Source: Candidatus Tisiphia endosymbiont of Nemotelus nigrinus
GTDB taxonomy: Bacteria > Pseudomonadota > Alphaproteobacteria > Rickettsiales > Rickettsiaceae
Reading direction: 5' to 3'
Length of the DNA stretch: 64,000 nucleotides
NCBI RefSeq assembly: GCF_964026475.1
Contig: NZ_OZ032151.1
Location: 868,001-932,000, forward strand
In this document: positions 1 to 9,020 of the stretch, in pieces
How positions within the stretch are numbered: position 1 is the stretch's first letter
How the letters are laid out: every line of letters starts with the position of its first letter
The notes under the pieces: generated by a model
The model's database searches: none
Told to the model about the DNA's origin: nothing
The model's input: only the letters and a program-made list of their open reading frames with translations
Program-made: the position numbers and the translations under genes

Positions 1-154
1 CGCTTTTTGGGAAAAAAAGCTCATTTAGAAGAACCGCCATATGTACATATAGCATCAGATCAAAATACTCTAAAAACGTTCCAACTGAAAGTAACCCAAC
101 AGCTTCTTTCTGTTCCTTGGTTAAGCTCCTTTGTTCTTGCTGATGTCCTATCAT
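1..154 (-). CDS. MFS transporter, ProP-like, 5' part only
   Basis: The first 51 codons of a minus-strand gene that runs out of the window. The translation begins MIGHQQEQRSLTKEQKEAVG and continues with LLSVGTFLEYFDLMLYVHMA, which is the N-terminal cytosolic tail and first membrane helix (FLEYFDLMLYVHMA) typical of rickettsial proline/betaine-type major facilitator transporters. A purine-rich AAGGTAG lies just upstream of the ATG and would serve as ribosome binding site. Such transporters recur next to spoT-like genes in rickettsial amplified genetic elements, and the SpoT-type hydrolase lies directly upstream here. The substrate cannot be read from this fragment. Confidence 0.7.
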   Translation of the reverse strand, partial: MIGHQQEQRSLTKEQKEAVGLLSVGTFLEYFDLMLYVHMAVLLNELFFPKS

Positions 155-315
155 TTTTCTACCTTACATTTTTATTCTAGTACTAATAAACATAGTGATG
201 GTTTGGCTAATGATAGCAAGAAAAAATAGATGTAGGAAATTGAAATAATAAATTTTTGCTTGCAACAATATCACGGTACTCAAATAAAAGCCTAATAAAA
301 AATAGACCAAGAGTA

Positions 316-960
316 TTAATTGTCCTCTAATGTTTTGATAGCTAAGGCGTATAGTTCTTGTTCTATCCATTCTACCCGAGCTAGTTTTGCCAGCGGGATA
401 AAGTTCTTTAAAGTATCAAAAGCGATTCGTTTCTGTTTTTCTTTTGACTTAATATAATGAAGAGTTTGCATATTATGTAACCTATCAGCAAGCTTGATAT
501 ACCATGCATCCGTATCTTCCGGATACAACAATTTCTGCAAAGCATGCTCTCCTTCAATTTTTACTTTTTTTGTTGTAATATCATCAAGCTTCGTTAGTTT
601 GTCAACTAATTCTGCTATTTTTGTGCCAAATGAAAACCGTATCTGACTAATAGTAAGTGCTGTATCCTCTACAATATCATGCAATAAGGATGCTGCTATT
701 ATTTCAGTTTTACAGGAAATTCCGGCTGCTATTAATGCAACCTGCATTGGATGATGGTAAAATGACTCGCCAGAGTGTCGTTTCTGATCTGCTTGATGTT
801 TAATAACGTATTCTAATGCCCGTGTTACAACAGGGATATCTATTATTGTACTGTGCCTTTTACTACATGTTTTAATTTTATCTAAGAACTCCTGTTTCAA
901 AGATTCTTGTAGTTGTTGGCTATGAGGATGTAGCAGGATAATGACTTTTTGTTCGGTCAT
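316..960 (-). CDS. SpoT/RelA-type HD-domain hydrolase, no synthetase domain
   Basis: A 214-residue protein consisting of the (p)ppGpp-hydrolase HD fold alone. Visible motifs in order are RHSGESFYHHPMQVA (the first metal-ligand histidine, residues about 61-75), SLLHDIVEDT (the HD pair and the following ED, about 92-101) and KLADRLHNMQTL (about 155-167). The synthetase, TGS and ACT domains of full-length Rel/Spo proteins are absent. In family members this fold removes the 3'-pyrophosphate of ppGpp, so it probably lowers the alarmone level, but activity is inferred. Rickettsiae often carry several short spoT-like genes in amplified genetic elements, and the neighbouring ProP-like transporter fits that setting. 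Confidence 0.85.
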   Translation of the reverse strand: MTEQKVIILLHPHSQQLQESLKQEFLDKIKTCSKRHSTIIDIPVVTRALEYVIKHQADQKRHSGESFYHHPMQVALIAAGISCKTEIIAASLLHDIVEDTALTISQIRFSFGTKIAELVDKLTKLDDITTKKVKIEGEHALQKLLYPEDTDAWYIKLADRLHNMQTLHYIKSKEKQKRIAFDTLKNFIPLAKLARVEWIEQELYALAIKTLEDN

Positions 961-1059
961 AAACGACTCCCTATTGAATGTTTACTCTGAAACTTGCTTA
1001 GTTATTACTTCGTCTATTAGCGAGGAGGCATGAGCTGGTGAAACAATCTAAGAATAGTT

Positions 1060-1200
1060 AAATTGCCACGACCACTACGCGGTCTCGCAATGACGAGTTA
1101 TAAATGCATACGTCATTGCGAGGAGCTACTTTTAGTAGCAACGAAGCAATCTAGAAAAATGATTAGATTTGGATTGCTTCGTAGTGCTTACGCACTTCTC
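1060..1200. repeat. Dispersed palindromic repeat, type A (one partial and one full copy)
   Basis: The full copy begins GTCATTGCGAGGAGCTAC and is followed by GCAATC and, in inverted order, GATTGCTTCGTAG, so it folds into a long imperfect hairpin. A truncated copy ending in CTCGCAATGACG precedes it. The same arms occur near 3.5, 4.0, 30.0, 31.2, 33.8 and 45.4 kb. It occupies the gap between the spoT-like gene and the next gene and encodes nothing recognisable. Confidence 0.8.
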
Positions 1201-1212
1201 ACAAGAACGATA

Positions 1213-1896
1213 TCATTCTTGCTCGTGTAATGCCCCTGTTATTGGCACTTCATCCGTAGTTTCAGATAAACAATAAAACGTTGGTTCAACAAAATTACTC
1301 CAGTATTTTATTCCAGCAGCATTAGATTCTTGAATAGTTTGATAATATGAATGATCTGATACTTTCTTAACAAAATAAGCAAATGCCTTACCTCTAGACA
1401 TCATCTCATCCCATAATATGTCTTGTCTACCTTCTATGCCTAGTTTATGTTGGGCAATTTCTGGCAAACATTTTTTGGCTATATCTAATATTTGCGGTGA
1501 TATTGACCTTGTTGCCATTAGTTCAATTGATTGTTGATCTCCTAACTTTGCTCCTATTAGCAGAGTTAAATCAGTAAGGAAGTCATCTTGAACAGTACCA
1601 TAACCTTTTCTTAGATACTCTGATAAATATGAAGCAACCTCTTGTTTCCCTGCCACTAAATGTAAGTATAAATTCCAAGCAGTGTCTTTTCGGTCATCAT
1701 TAAATAATTCTTGGTATTTTGCAAATTCAGGCTTTTTAACTTTTTCCAACTTTAGTATATCTGAGTGATAATCTTCTAAAACGCTTGCAACATTAATTTG
1801 ATATTTCTTACTTAAATAGTCATGAATTTGTTCTTGAACATGCCTTGATGTATCAGACATATGTGTTATACTATATAAAAATTTCTTACCTGGCAT
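1213..1896 (-). CDS. Hypothetical protein, second gene of a two-gene operon
   Basis: I do not recognise this 227-residue protein. It is soluble, mostly predicted helical, with no signal peptide or membrane segment. It starts 2 bp after the stop codon of the 531-residue gene upstream, and a strong AGGAGG ribosome binding site overlaps that stop codon, so the two genes are almost certainly translated from one message. The tail contains an acidic stretch (ETTDEVP). Its position beside a spoT-like gene and dense palindromic repeats suggests accessory DNA. An effector or a structural partner of the larger protein is possible but not shown. Confidence 0.6.
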   Translation of the reverse strand: MPGKKFLYSITHMSDTSRHVQEQIHDYLSKKYQINVASVLEDYHSDILKLEKVKKPEFAKYQELFNDDRKDTAWNLYLHLVAGKQEVASYLSEYLRKGYGTVQDDFLTDLTLLIGAKLGDQQSIELMATRSISPQILDIAKKCLPEIAQHKLGIEGRQDILWDEMMSRGKAFAYFVKKVSDHSYYQTIQESNAAGIKYWSNFVEPTFYCLSETTDEVPITGALHEQE

Positions 1897-1898
1897 AG

Positions 1899-3494
1899 TT
1901 ACCTCCTATTTACTTGAGTGTTGTTTAATTGTAATTTTGATGTATTTACTGGTGGCGGTGTATTAGATGGAGAGCCTCTACTCATAAACTTTTCTATCAT
2001 ACTACCTACTTTTTTAGTTGTTTCAGTTTTCATTTTTAAAGACTCATCCCTCAATAAAGGTAATTGTGGCTTTACCGGAGTTAAGCCTAATTTTTCATAA
2101 CCACCACATATTTTTACAAGGTTTTCTAACTCTTCCAATGCTGTACTACTTGCATCTGCTGTTTTTTCTTTTTGATATGCTACCGCATGGGTATAATAAT
2201 GTCTTGCTACTGACCTAGCAGCTAAAGTGGGATCTTGCTCGACAAGCTGTTGTAATAATCCTCTTTGCTGATCTCGCAAATCAGTTGCCGGTTGTAATTC
2301 ATCCAAGATTGTTTGATACTTAACAATTGCTTGCTCAGGAGACATGTCATAGATACACTGAAAATTTTCTGACATTTTTTCAAATAATTGTCGATTAGCA
2401 ACATTATCACTATTTTCTGTTAGCTGCACTCCACGTGATATCATTTCCGCTTGTCGTTTTGCTAATTCATAATGCTCAGCTGTTTTCTCTAATGTTTCTT
2501 CGGCTAATTTTAGCTTATCAAGATGATATTGCTTTTTTTCTTCTTGTATTGACAAATCACTATTAACAATATTAGCAGTAACTATCATATCCTGAGCAGT
2601 AGTGATATTTTGAGAGAGGTCAATTTCTTGTCCCTTATTTTTTTCCAAAGCTAACATCATTTCTCGATATTTACCTTGGGTTACTGGCAAACTATAGACA
2701 TGCCTTAAATGTTCTATATAGCCTATTGCTTCATCTCCTTCACCATTAAATCTCACTGGCTTTGGACTACTGATCTCTGATAATTTACCTTGACTATCAT
2801 AATGAGCAGTAAAATATACAGCTCGATCCTTGGCAATATTTCGACCATTTTCATCTTTTACAGCTAATGACAAATGCATAGGACCGCTTTTATTTGCCAA
2901 TTCTGTTGGTAGGTCTATAGTTCGATAGCTATTGATTTGTTTAAATGTGCCATCTGACAAAGAAACTATGCTATTAATTTTATGAGTTGTTTCCTTGATA
3001 GTAGCTAACTCATCACCTGAATTATTTCTTACTATTTGGCTTCTGACATTGTTTTGCTTATCACCATCTTGCCAATTTATTGTATGAAATTGATCGGCAA
3101 AATTATGATGAACATTCTTATATCCTGCTATCTCTGTTTTTTCTAATTCAGCTTTAACTTTACCATCTAGAAATGCTTGATCAATTATTACTCGGTTATT
3201 GACATTTTTCAGATATTCAGCAAGTTTCTGATCATCATAGTCAATTACTGTTATGTCATAATACTGGGCTATATATTCTCTTAAAATACCACGCTGTTTT
3301 TGTAAGATTTCATGCCTGATGGCTTCGGTAATGGGGTCTAAGTCTTCTATACCCCCAAAGCTGCTACTAGCTGAACCTGCTAAAATAAACAAGTCTTGTG
3401 ATTCTTCTGTTTGTTCTATAACCTCATTACTATTCTCTTGAGGACTATTAATGGGTTGCGGGTTATCTTTCATAATTCTTCTACTATTTTGCAA
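1899..3494 (-). CDS. Hypothetical protein with coiled-coil region
   Basis: A 531-residue soluble protein without signal peptide or membrane helices. The N-terminal 60 residues are acidic and low in complexity. A middle part (about 160-290) reads like a beta-rich domain (SIVSLSDGTFKQINSYRTID, PVTQGKYREMML). A stretch around residues 310-360 (EEKKQYHLDKLKLAEETLEK) looks like a coiled coil. The tail is proline- and serine-rich (SPSNTPPPVNTS). It resembles a family of large rickettsial proteins of unknown function, perhaps DUF5410-like, but I am not certain of the family name. It leads an operon with the 227-residue gene. Confidence 0.6.
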   Translation of the reverse strand: MQNSRRIMKDNPQPINSPQENSNEVIEQTEESQDLFILAGSASSSFGGIEDLDPITEAIRHEILQKQRGILREYIAQYYDITVIDYDDQKLAEYLKNVNNRVIIDQAFLDGKVKAELEKTEIAGYKNVHHNFADQFHTINWQDGDKQNNVRSQIVRNNSGDELATIKETTHKINSIVSLSDGTFKQINSYRTIDLPTELANKSGPMHLSLAVKDENGRNIAKDRAVYFTAHYDSQGKLSEISSPKPVRFNGEGDEAIGYIEHLRHVYSLPVTQGKYREMMLALEKNKGQEIDLSQNITTAQDMIVTANIVNSDLSIQEEKKQYHLDKLKLAEETLEKTAEHYELAKRQAEMISRGVQLTENSDNVANRQLFEKMSENFQCIYDMSPEQAIVKYQTILDELQPATDLRDQQRGLLQQLVEQDPTLAARSVARHYYTHAVAYQKEKTADASSTALEELENLVKICGGYEKLGLTPVKPQLPLLRDESLKMKTETTKKVGSMIEKFMSRGSPSNTPPPVNTSKLQLNNTQVNRR

Positions 3495-3512
3495 TGATGT
3501 ATGTGCCTATAA

Positions 3513-3675
3513 CTCGTCATTGCGAGACCATGTAAGGTCGTAGCAATCCATAAAGTAATTAGAAATGGATTGCTTCGTCGTAGCAGTGCTACTTCCTCGC
3601 AATGACGCATATATACCGTCATTGCGAGGAGCTACTTTAGTAGCGACGAAGTAATCCAAAGCTTCTTGCAATGAC
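3513..3675. repeat. Type A palindromic repeats, full and partial copy in tandem
   Basis: A full hairpin copy (GTCATTGCGAGACC at the left, CCTCGCAATGACG at the right, GCAATCCA/TGGATTGC in the middle) is followed by a shorter copy whose loop is eroded. Both lie just upstream of the 531-residue gene, in an 880-bp gap that reaches to 4376. Confidence 0.8.
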
Positions 3676-3967
3676 GTTGATATTGGTAATATTTACGTTA
3701 TAAAACTGCAAAAATAATAGAGTTTGACTAGAGGGAGAGATTTGTGTATGATCATAGGTACACCTCAATAAGGGTTATAATTTAATAGCAATAGCTATTG
3801 GATTAATTTCGCTAGTAAGTACTTTTCGTCTGCAAAACTTCTGAGTACTTACCTAGTTTACGACCTAAATGTAACATTCAAATTTTAGCCTTATTAATAA
3901 GCTAAACGCTTGAGTGTTACACTGGCTCTTTTGGTTTGAGACTTATAGCTAATCCGATTAGCATTAC

Positions 3968-4205
3968 TCCGTCATTGAGAGTAGTCACTTCGTGGTGACG
4001 AAGCAATCCAATCTAATGAAAATGGATTGCCACGACCGCTCACGTGGTCTCGCAATGACGAAAGTGCTTTTTACCCAAATGTCATTGCGAGAAGTGCGTA
4101 AGCACTACGAAGCAATCCAAATTTAATCATTTTTTGGATTGCTTCGTCACAACTAAAGTGGCTTCTCGCAATGACAGTATGTTGCAAAGTGGCTTCTTAC
4201 AATGA
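3968..4205. repeat. Type A palindromic repeats, two full copies and a remnant
   Basis: Two hairpin copies stand head to tail, with arms GTCATTG(C/A)GAG and CTCGCAATGAC around GCAATCCA and TGGATTGC, followed by a short remnant ending TACAATGACG. The rest of the 3496-4376 gap shows only smaller imperfect inverted repeats around 3780-3960 and a presumed promoter region before the next gene. Confidence 0.8.
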
Positions 4206-4376
4206 CGCCAAAGCTAAATACTAATCGGATAGTTAAAACAAAATGTGTATTTTGGTTTAAAAAATTAGTCAGTAGTTACTGAACTCTCTTTTTTTTGGTC
4301 TCATCCTATTTTAGAGAGTTTAATATAATTATTTTGGGGTGTCAAGAAAATTTACCGCGTTTCGCTGAAAATAATT

Positions 4377-4922
4377 ATGAGCATTTCTGAAAACATTAAA
4401 AACTTTTTAAGACTAAGGCTTAAAGATAAAAAGTTAAGAAGAAAGGATCTTATACAAGGTAGTGGAATTGCTTCTTCAACATTAAGTAATATCACTAAAT
4501 CTAAACATTATAGTCCTGTACTTAAAACTATTATTACTATTGCAAACTACTTTGAATGTTCTATGGATGAAGTTGTTGGCAGAAATACACATATTTCTCT
4601 AAACATAGAAAATTATAAATTCCAAATAATCGATTCAGAACGTATTGGTGTTAATTTAAAAAAATTTCTTACTAAAAAACTAAAAGAACTAAATTTGAAT
4701 CCTTATAAGCTAGCTATAGAACTTGGATTTAATGAGCATATTATCCATGATTTTGTAAAGGAAGATTCTTTGCAACAAACTTTAGGTAGTGCCGTAACTA
4801 TAGCCCTAGCAGATTATTTTCAAGTATCACTAGATGAAATGATTGGCAGAATTAAGGCTACTGTTTCTGACAATGATAAGCCTTCTCAGCAAAACCCCGA
4901 TTGTGACAGTGATTTGAAATAA
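4377..4922 (+). CDS. Regulator with two XRE-type helix-turn-helix domains
   Basis: A 181-residue protein made of two similar Cro/CI-type DNA-binding units in tandem. The first spans about residues 7-65 (LIQGSGIASSTLSNITKSKH, ending FECSMDEVVGR); the second about 95-155 (LNPYKLAIELGFNEHIIHDF, ending FQVSLDEMIGR). The repeated ending [FEC/FQV]S[ML]DE[VM][VI]GR shows internal duplication. One chain may therefore bind a two-half-site operator without dimerising. It probably controls neighbouring accessory genes such as the convergent toxin-antitoxin pair, but no operator was assigned to it. The tail is short and polar. Confidence 0.75.
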   Translation: MSISENIKNFLRLRLKDKKLRRKDLIQGSGIASSTLSNITKSKHYSPVLKTIITIANYFECSMDEVVGRNTHISLNIENYKFQIIDSERIGVNLKKFLTKKLKELNLNPYKLAIELGFNEHIIHDFVKEDSLQQTLGSAVTIALADYFQVSLDEMIGRIKATVSDNDKPSQQNPDCDSDLK

Positions 4923-4963
4923 TAATTTATATCTATTGTTTCCTTTACCAATTTGAGTGAGAT

Positions 4964-5236
4964 TTAACTTAAAAATTTCTTTCTTGCTTTTCTACTTGGA
5001 AATAGTGTCTTTAGAAAAATAGTTTCTTTATTTTCTTTAATGTAAGGTACAGCATATACTTCAGTTACTACTCTTACATATAAAATCTGTTGATCAGGAT
5101 ATTGCTCTTGATTGTGATGTTTCGTTATATCTAGCAGATTTCCATCTGCTATAGCCTGAATTATTTCTTCAAAACCTATTCCCCTTTCAAGTAATAATTT
5201 CGAATTTTTCTCATAATTATATCTAAATTTAATCAA
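4964..5236 (-). CDS. Toxin of a toxin-antitoxin pair, BrnT-like
   Basis: A 90-residue basic protein with the layout of small BrnT/DUF4258-type RNase toxins: an N-terminal FRYNYEKNSKLLLERGIGFE, a central beta-hairpin region (LYVRVVTEVYAVPYI) and a C-terminal TIFLKTLFPSRKARKKF. It follows the presumed antitoxin gene by 20 bp on the same strand, so the antitoxin is made first. The family acts by cleaving RNA and is neutralised by a ribbon-helix-helix partner. Assignment to BrnT rather than another RelE-fold subgroup is by pattern only. Confidence 0.65.
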   Translation of the reverse strand: MIKFRYNYEKNSKLLLERGIGFEEIIQAIADGNLLDITKHHNQEQYPDQQILYVRVVTEVYAVPYIKENKETIFLKTLFPSRKARKKFLS

Positions 5237-5256
5237 CTTACACTACCTAACAACAT

Positions 5257-5508
5257 CTATAATCTTGTGGCTTCTTTATGAATCAGCATATTAATATATG
5301 TTTGATATGCTAATCCAGCCTTTGAAGCTTTAATTTTTATAGCTTCAATATCCTGTTGGGCTACTCTTATGGTAATCGGGTGTTTTTGCTTTAGATGTGT
5401 TTTAGCCGCATTTTGAAATAGACCAATATCCTCATGGTTTTTAATACTAGATTGTTTTTCAAAATTAATCTCTATTTCTTGTTCATATTTATCTAATTTG
5501 TAGTGCAT
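5257..5508 (-). CDS. Antitoxin, ribbon-helix-helix type
   Basis: An 83-residue protein whose C-terminal half (HPITIRVAQQDIEAIKIKAS, then AGLAYQTYINMLIHK) is a ribbon-helix-helix motif like that of CopG and BrnA antitoxins: one strand ITIRV, helix A, then the turn and helix B with YQTYINMLI. The N-terminal half is acidic and probably wraps the toxin. It is the first gene of the operon. A perfect 22-bp palindrome lies 30 bp before the start codon and is the natural operator for autoregulation. Confidence 0.7.
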   Translation of the reverse strand: MHYKLDKYEQEIEINFEKQSSIKNHEDIGLFQNAAKTHLKQKHPITIRVAQQDIEAIKIKASKAGLAYQTYINMLIHKEATRL

Positions 5509-5538
5509 AATTTTACATAGTTTTTATTTAATGACTAT

Positions 5539-5560
5539 ACATAGTATGTACATACTATGT
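5539..5560. promoter_or_regulatory. Perfect 22-bp palindromic operator of the toxin-antitoxin operon
   Basis: Two 11-bp arms, ACATAGTATGT and its exact complement ACATACTATGT, abut without a spacer. The site lies just upstream of the antitoxin start. Ribbon-helix-helix antitoxins bind such two-fold sites and repress their own operon; that this one does so is inferred from position and symmetry. Confidence 0.7.
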
Positions 5561-5596
5561 CAATATATTTTAGAATTATTATATAAAAACATTATA

Positions 5597-5626
5597 TTGA
5601 CTTTAGATGTGTATATATATTAAAAT
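5597..5626 (+). promoter_or_regulatory. Promoter of the symporter leader RNA
   Basis: TTGACT (-35) and TAAAAT (-10) are separated by 18 bp, a good match to sigma-70 promoters. Transcription would start about 5633 at GGCGGG, directly ahead of the structured leader. The element does not overlap the toxin-antitoxin operator, which lies 36 bp to the left and points the other way. Confidence 0.6.
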
Positions 5627-5632
5627 CTAAGG

Positions 5633-5820
5633 CGGGATTACTGTAAAGTAATTCTAGAGGTTCGAAAGCCTCTATCTAACGGCGGTATGCATCAACCGTA
5701 AAAATGATGCTTCTCGGTCTTTTATGGTCGGGGGGATGGTAGAGTTTGGCTTAAGTGTTTACATTTAAGCCAGACGGTTACCATAGCTGTCTGTTAGCAG
5801 TCTTTCGAACCCCCGATCAC
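5633..5820 (+). ncRNA. Structured leader or small RNA, family not recognised
   Basis: This stretch is far richer in G and C than its flanks and is full of complementary segments. Hairpins in order are ATTACT/AGTAAT, AGAGG/CCTCT, GCATC/GATGC, then a closed domain with GGTCGGGG pairing CCCCGATC, enclosing ATGGTA/TACCAT and an inner hairpin GGCTTAA/TTAAGCC. A promoter sits immediately upstream, and the symporter start codon follows 82 bp later behind an AGGGGAAG ribosome binding site. It could be a riboswitch-like leader or an independent small RNA. It does not match 6S, SRP, RNase P or tmRNA signatures that I know. Confidence 0.5.
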
Positions 5821-5901
5821 CAATCTAGATTCACTTCTTCTAAAAATCTTGTCTTTGGTGGTCAAAAATTTACAATTTTTTGACATTCAGGGGAAGATTA
5901 T

Positions 5902-8900
5902 ATGCACTTAAGTTGGGATTTGGATACAATCATTTTTGTCACTTTTTTAATTTTTACCTTAGCAGTAGGTCTATTTTTTAGTCGTGGTATAAAAAATATT
6001 AACGAATATGCTATAGGCAACCGCAATTTCTCCACCAGCACTATAACTGCGACAATTATTGCCACTTGTATTGGTGGTGGTTTCTTTTCTGGAGCAGTCA
6101 GTGAATCTTATAAACAAGGTTTATACTTTATCATTCCGGCAATTGGTGAACCTTTAGCTCTCATAATTGTTGGTTACTTATTAGCTCCACGTATGGCAGA
6201 GTTTTTGGGTAATCTTTCCATAGCTGAAGCCATGGGTACTCTTTATGGTAAGAAAGTTCAATTGATTACAGCTATAGTAGGCATTTTCCTTTGCACAGGA
6301 ATAGTTGCATAACAATTTAAGGTTTCATCTACCATGTTACAACTTTTCTTTAATGTTTCTAGTTTTTATGCTGTTTTGGCAAGTGCTGTTATAGTAATAT
6401 TATATTCAGCTTTTGGTGGTATAAAGGCTGTTACTTTTACAGATATAATACAATTTCTTACTTTTGGTACTATTATTCCTATAATTACCCTGATCATTTG
6501 GGGAACTCTGCATGATCCTCATAAAGTTTTTGTAACAATTAATGAGAATCCTTTATTTGATTATAGGCAACTATTTAATTTCAACTCTGAGTCTATAAGT
6601 TCTTTTTTGACGTTATTATTTTTTCTAATTCCAGGTTTTCAACCGGTTTTCTTTCAAAGATTGGCAATGGCTAAGAACATCATACAAGCTAGACAGTCTT
6701 TTATAACAGCAGGTTTAATATGTCTTGTGATGTTAGTAGTAATAATGTGGGTTGGAATATTATTACTGGCAGACAATCCTAATCTTAATCCCAATAACTT
6801 GTTAGCCCATATTATAGAGAATTACAGCTATCAAGGATTAAGAGGACTTACTGCTATAGGTATTATTGCGATAATCATGTCTACGGCAGACTCATATATT
6901 AACTCTGCAGCTGTATTATTTACTAATGATATTTTAAAATTATTAGATTTTGAGATTATAAAAAAGATTCGTAATCTTAGTGATCTAATTATATTACGTG
7001 TTTTTGCTATTTTTGTTGGTATTTCTGCTATTTCCCTAGCTTTAAAAGAAAGTAGTATATTTGATTTACTGTTAGAAATATTAGGTTTTTATATGCCTGT
7101 AGTTTCTGTACCTTTCCTTTTAGCAATCCTAGGCTTTCGTAGTAGCAGTAAAGCAGTATTAACAGGAATGTTTGCTGGATTTATTACAGTAGTTAGTTTT
7201 AAAGTCTTAGGTGTAAAAATGAAGCCTGTCGTACCAGCTATGGTAGCTAATTTGTTAACTTTGATGTTTATCCATTACTTTTTTAAACAAGCTGGTGGTT
7301 GGATTGGTGTAAAAGATCCCAGCCCTATAATCGCTCTTAGACTTGAACGTAAAAGAAAATTCAGAAGAATTATTAGTTTAATCAAACAATTTAATCTGAT
7401 AAATTTTTGTAAAGGTAATCTACCAAAAAATGAAATTACTTATTTTCTATTTGGCTTCTTTGCAATAATATCCACTTATTCATCGTTATTTACTATTTCA
7501 GAATCTTATAGCACAAAATATGCTGATATTTATCACTTCATTTATCATTCAGTATTAATAATAGCTACCGGGCTTGCAATTTATCCGATATGGCCTCATA
7601 AATTTAGAAACGAGAGCTTTATAGCATTAGCTTGGAATCTAGGTGTTTTATATCTGTTGGTTTGTGTTGGAATTATGCTGATTATGATTAGCGAATTTCA
7701 TCAACTACAATTAATGATATTTATTATTAACTTATTAGTTACGGGAATATTGCTTAGGTGGCAGATAGCTTTATTTATCACAATTTTTGGTACATTCACA
7801 TCATTGCAATTTTTTAAATGTTGCATGGGTAAAGACTATTTAACTAGTAATTTAGGTAGTATTCAATTTCAAATAAATTTATTTTTGTTGCTACTGAGTA
7901 GTGTATCAATAGCATTTCTAAAACCAAAACTAAAATATGAAGAATTATATGAAACCATGAAGAGTGCATGGGAAAAGAAATCAAGAAAACTAACTCATGA
8001 TTTGATAAAAGTGGCACAACATGAAGAAGAGTTTTTTAGTAGAATAGAAGGTCAGGAACAACAACAACTCCATAGCTTGCAACTCCAACTTAAAGCATTA
8101 TATACAAAACTACAAAAAACAGCTAATAAAGACCAAATTTCTCGGATTACTGAAGACTTATGTGAAGTGGCAAAACGAATAGAGGCAGGAGTTTTATATC
8201 TTTCGACTATTACTCACAGAGTAAGACGTCAAGTGCATATTAAGCTTACTAAAGTTAACATTATGGATTTAGTAAATGAAGTAGTAGTAGAATGTGAAAA
8301 ATTATCTGAACAACCATTACGATTTGTTAGTCAATATAAAATAAAATATCCTAACATAATATGCGACCCAGAAAAACTGAAGGAAGTAATAAAAAGCCTG
8401 TTGATTCATGCTATCAACAATAATGTCGATAGTAATCTGGTGGGTATTTTTCTAGAGGATGATATTCTAGATTTTGAACTAAATATATCAAAAACTACTA
8501 AAAGTAAAAAACCAATTGAAGCAATAAGACTAACAATAAAAAATCAAGGAGATCACCTTACTGAACAACAACTTAAATTAATTTTTACTCCAACTTTTAG
8601 GCAAACTAATGAACTAACTTTTTTTGAATGTTCTAATATTATAGATGCTCACTATGGGAATTTTAAGGTTGATAATAACCAAGATAAAGGTATAAATTAT
8701 AATATCACTATTCCTGCTAATATTAAGGAGATTCGACCTAAAGTAATGGATTTGCCTGATATAAGGATTGAGAACTTTGAAAAGATTACAGAAATATTTT
8801 TACAGGAACAAAAGGATGACAGATTAAACATAGCACAAAAATTACTGAAAGCAGGAGTTGACTTTGATATTATTGAGCAAGCTACCTTAATTAAAAAAGA

Positions 8901-8928
8901 AGAAATTACCAATATTAAGGTTATTTGA
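5902..8928 (+). pseudogene. Sodium:solute symporter fused to a histidine-kinase-like domain, interrupted by one in-frame stop
   Basis: Read through, this is a protein of about 1008 residues. The N-terminal 450 residues are a sodium:solute symporter of the PutP type (IGNRNFSTSTITATIIATCI, then GGGFFSG), with many membrane helices. A second hydrophobic block follows. The soluble C-terminal 330 residues resemble the dimerisation and ATPase parts of sensor kinases but lack a clear H-box, and the N-box is weak (VIKSLLIHAINNN). The last 40 residues (KLLKAGVDFDIIEQATLIKK) resemble the tail of Rpn/PD-(D/E)XK nucleases. A single TAA at 6310-6312 splits the frame after GIVA; the downstream 864 codons are intact. 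The gene is either a recent pseudogene or makes two pieces. Confidence 0.75.
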
Positions 8929-9020
8929 AAAATGGTGGCTATTACCAACATCTTTTTAAACCAAAAGTATGTTGGTAATAGTAAGTTCTAACAGAGGATC
9001 GCTCCTTGATCATGTCGTAC

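Noticed and set aside
164..370. 68-codon membrane-like frame at the left end
   Set aside because: It overlaps the end of the spoT-like gene and lies in very AT-rich DNA; no ribosome binding site or domain is visible.
5726..5822. tRNA or tmRNA acceptor-like sequence (GGTCGGG pairing CCCGATC, TTCGAA, ACCA end)
   Set aside because: After TTCGAAC only nine bases remain before ACCA, too few for T stem plus acceptor stem. No tag-coding segment is near. Kept only as part of an unidentified structured RNA.
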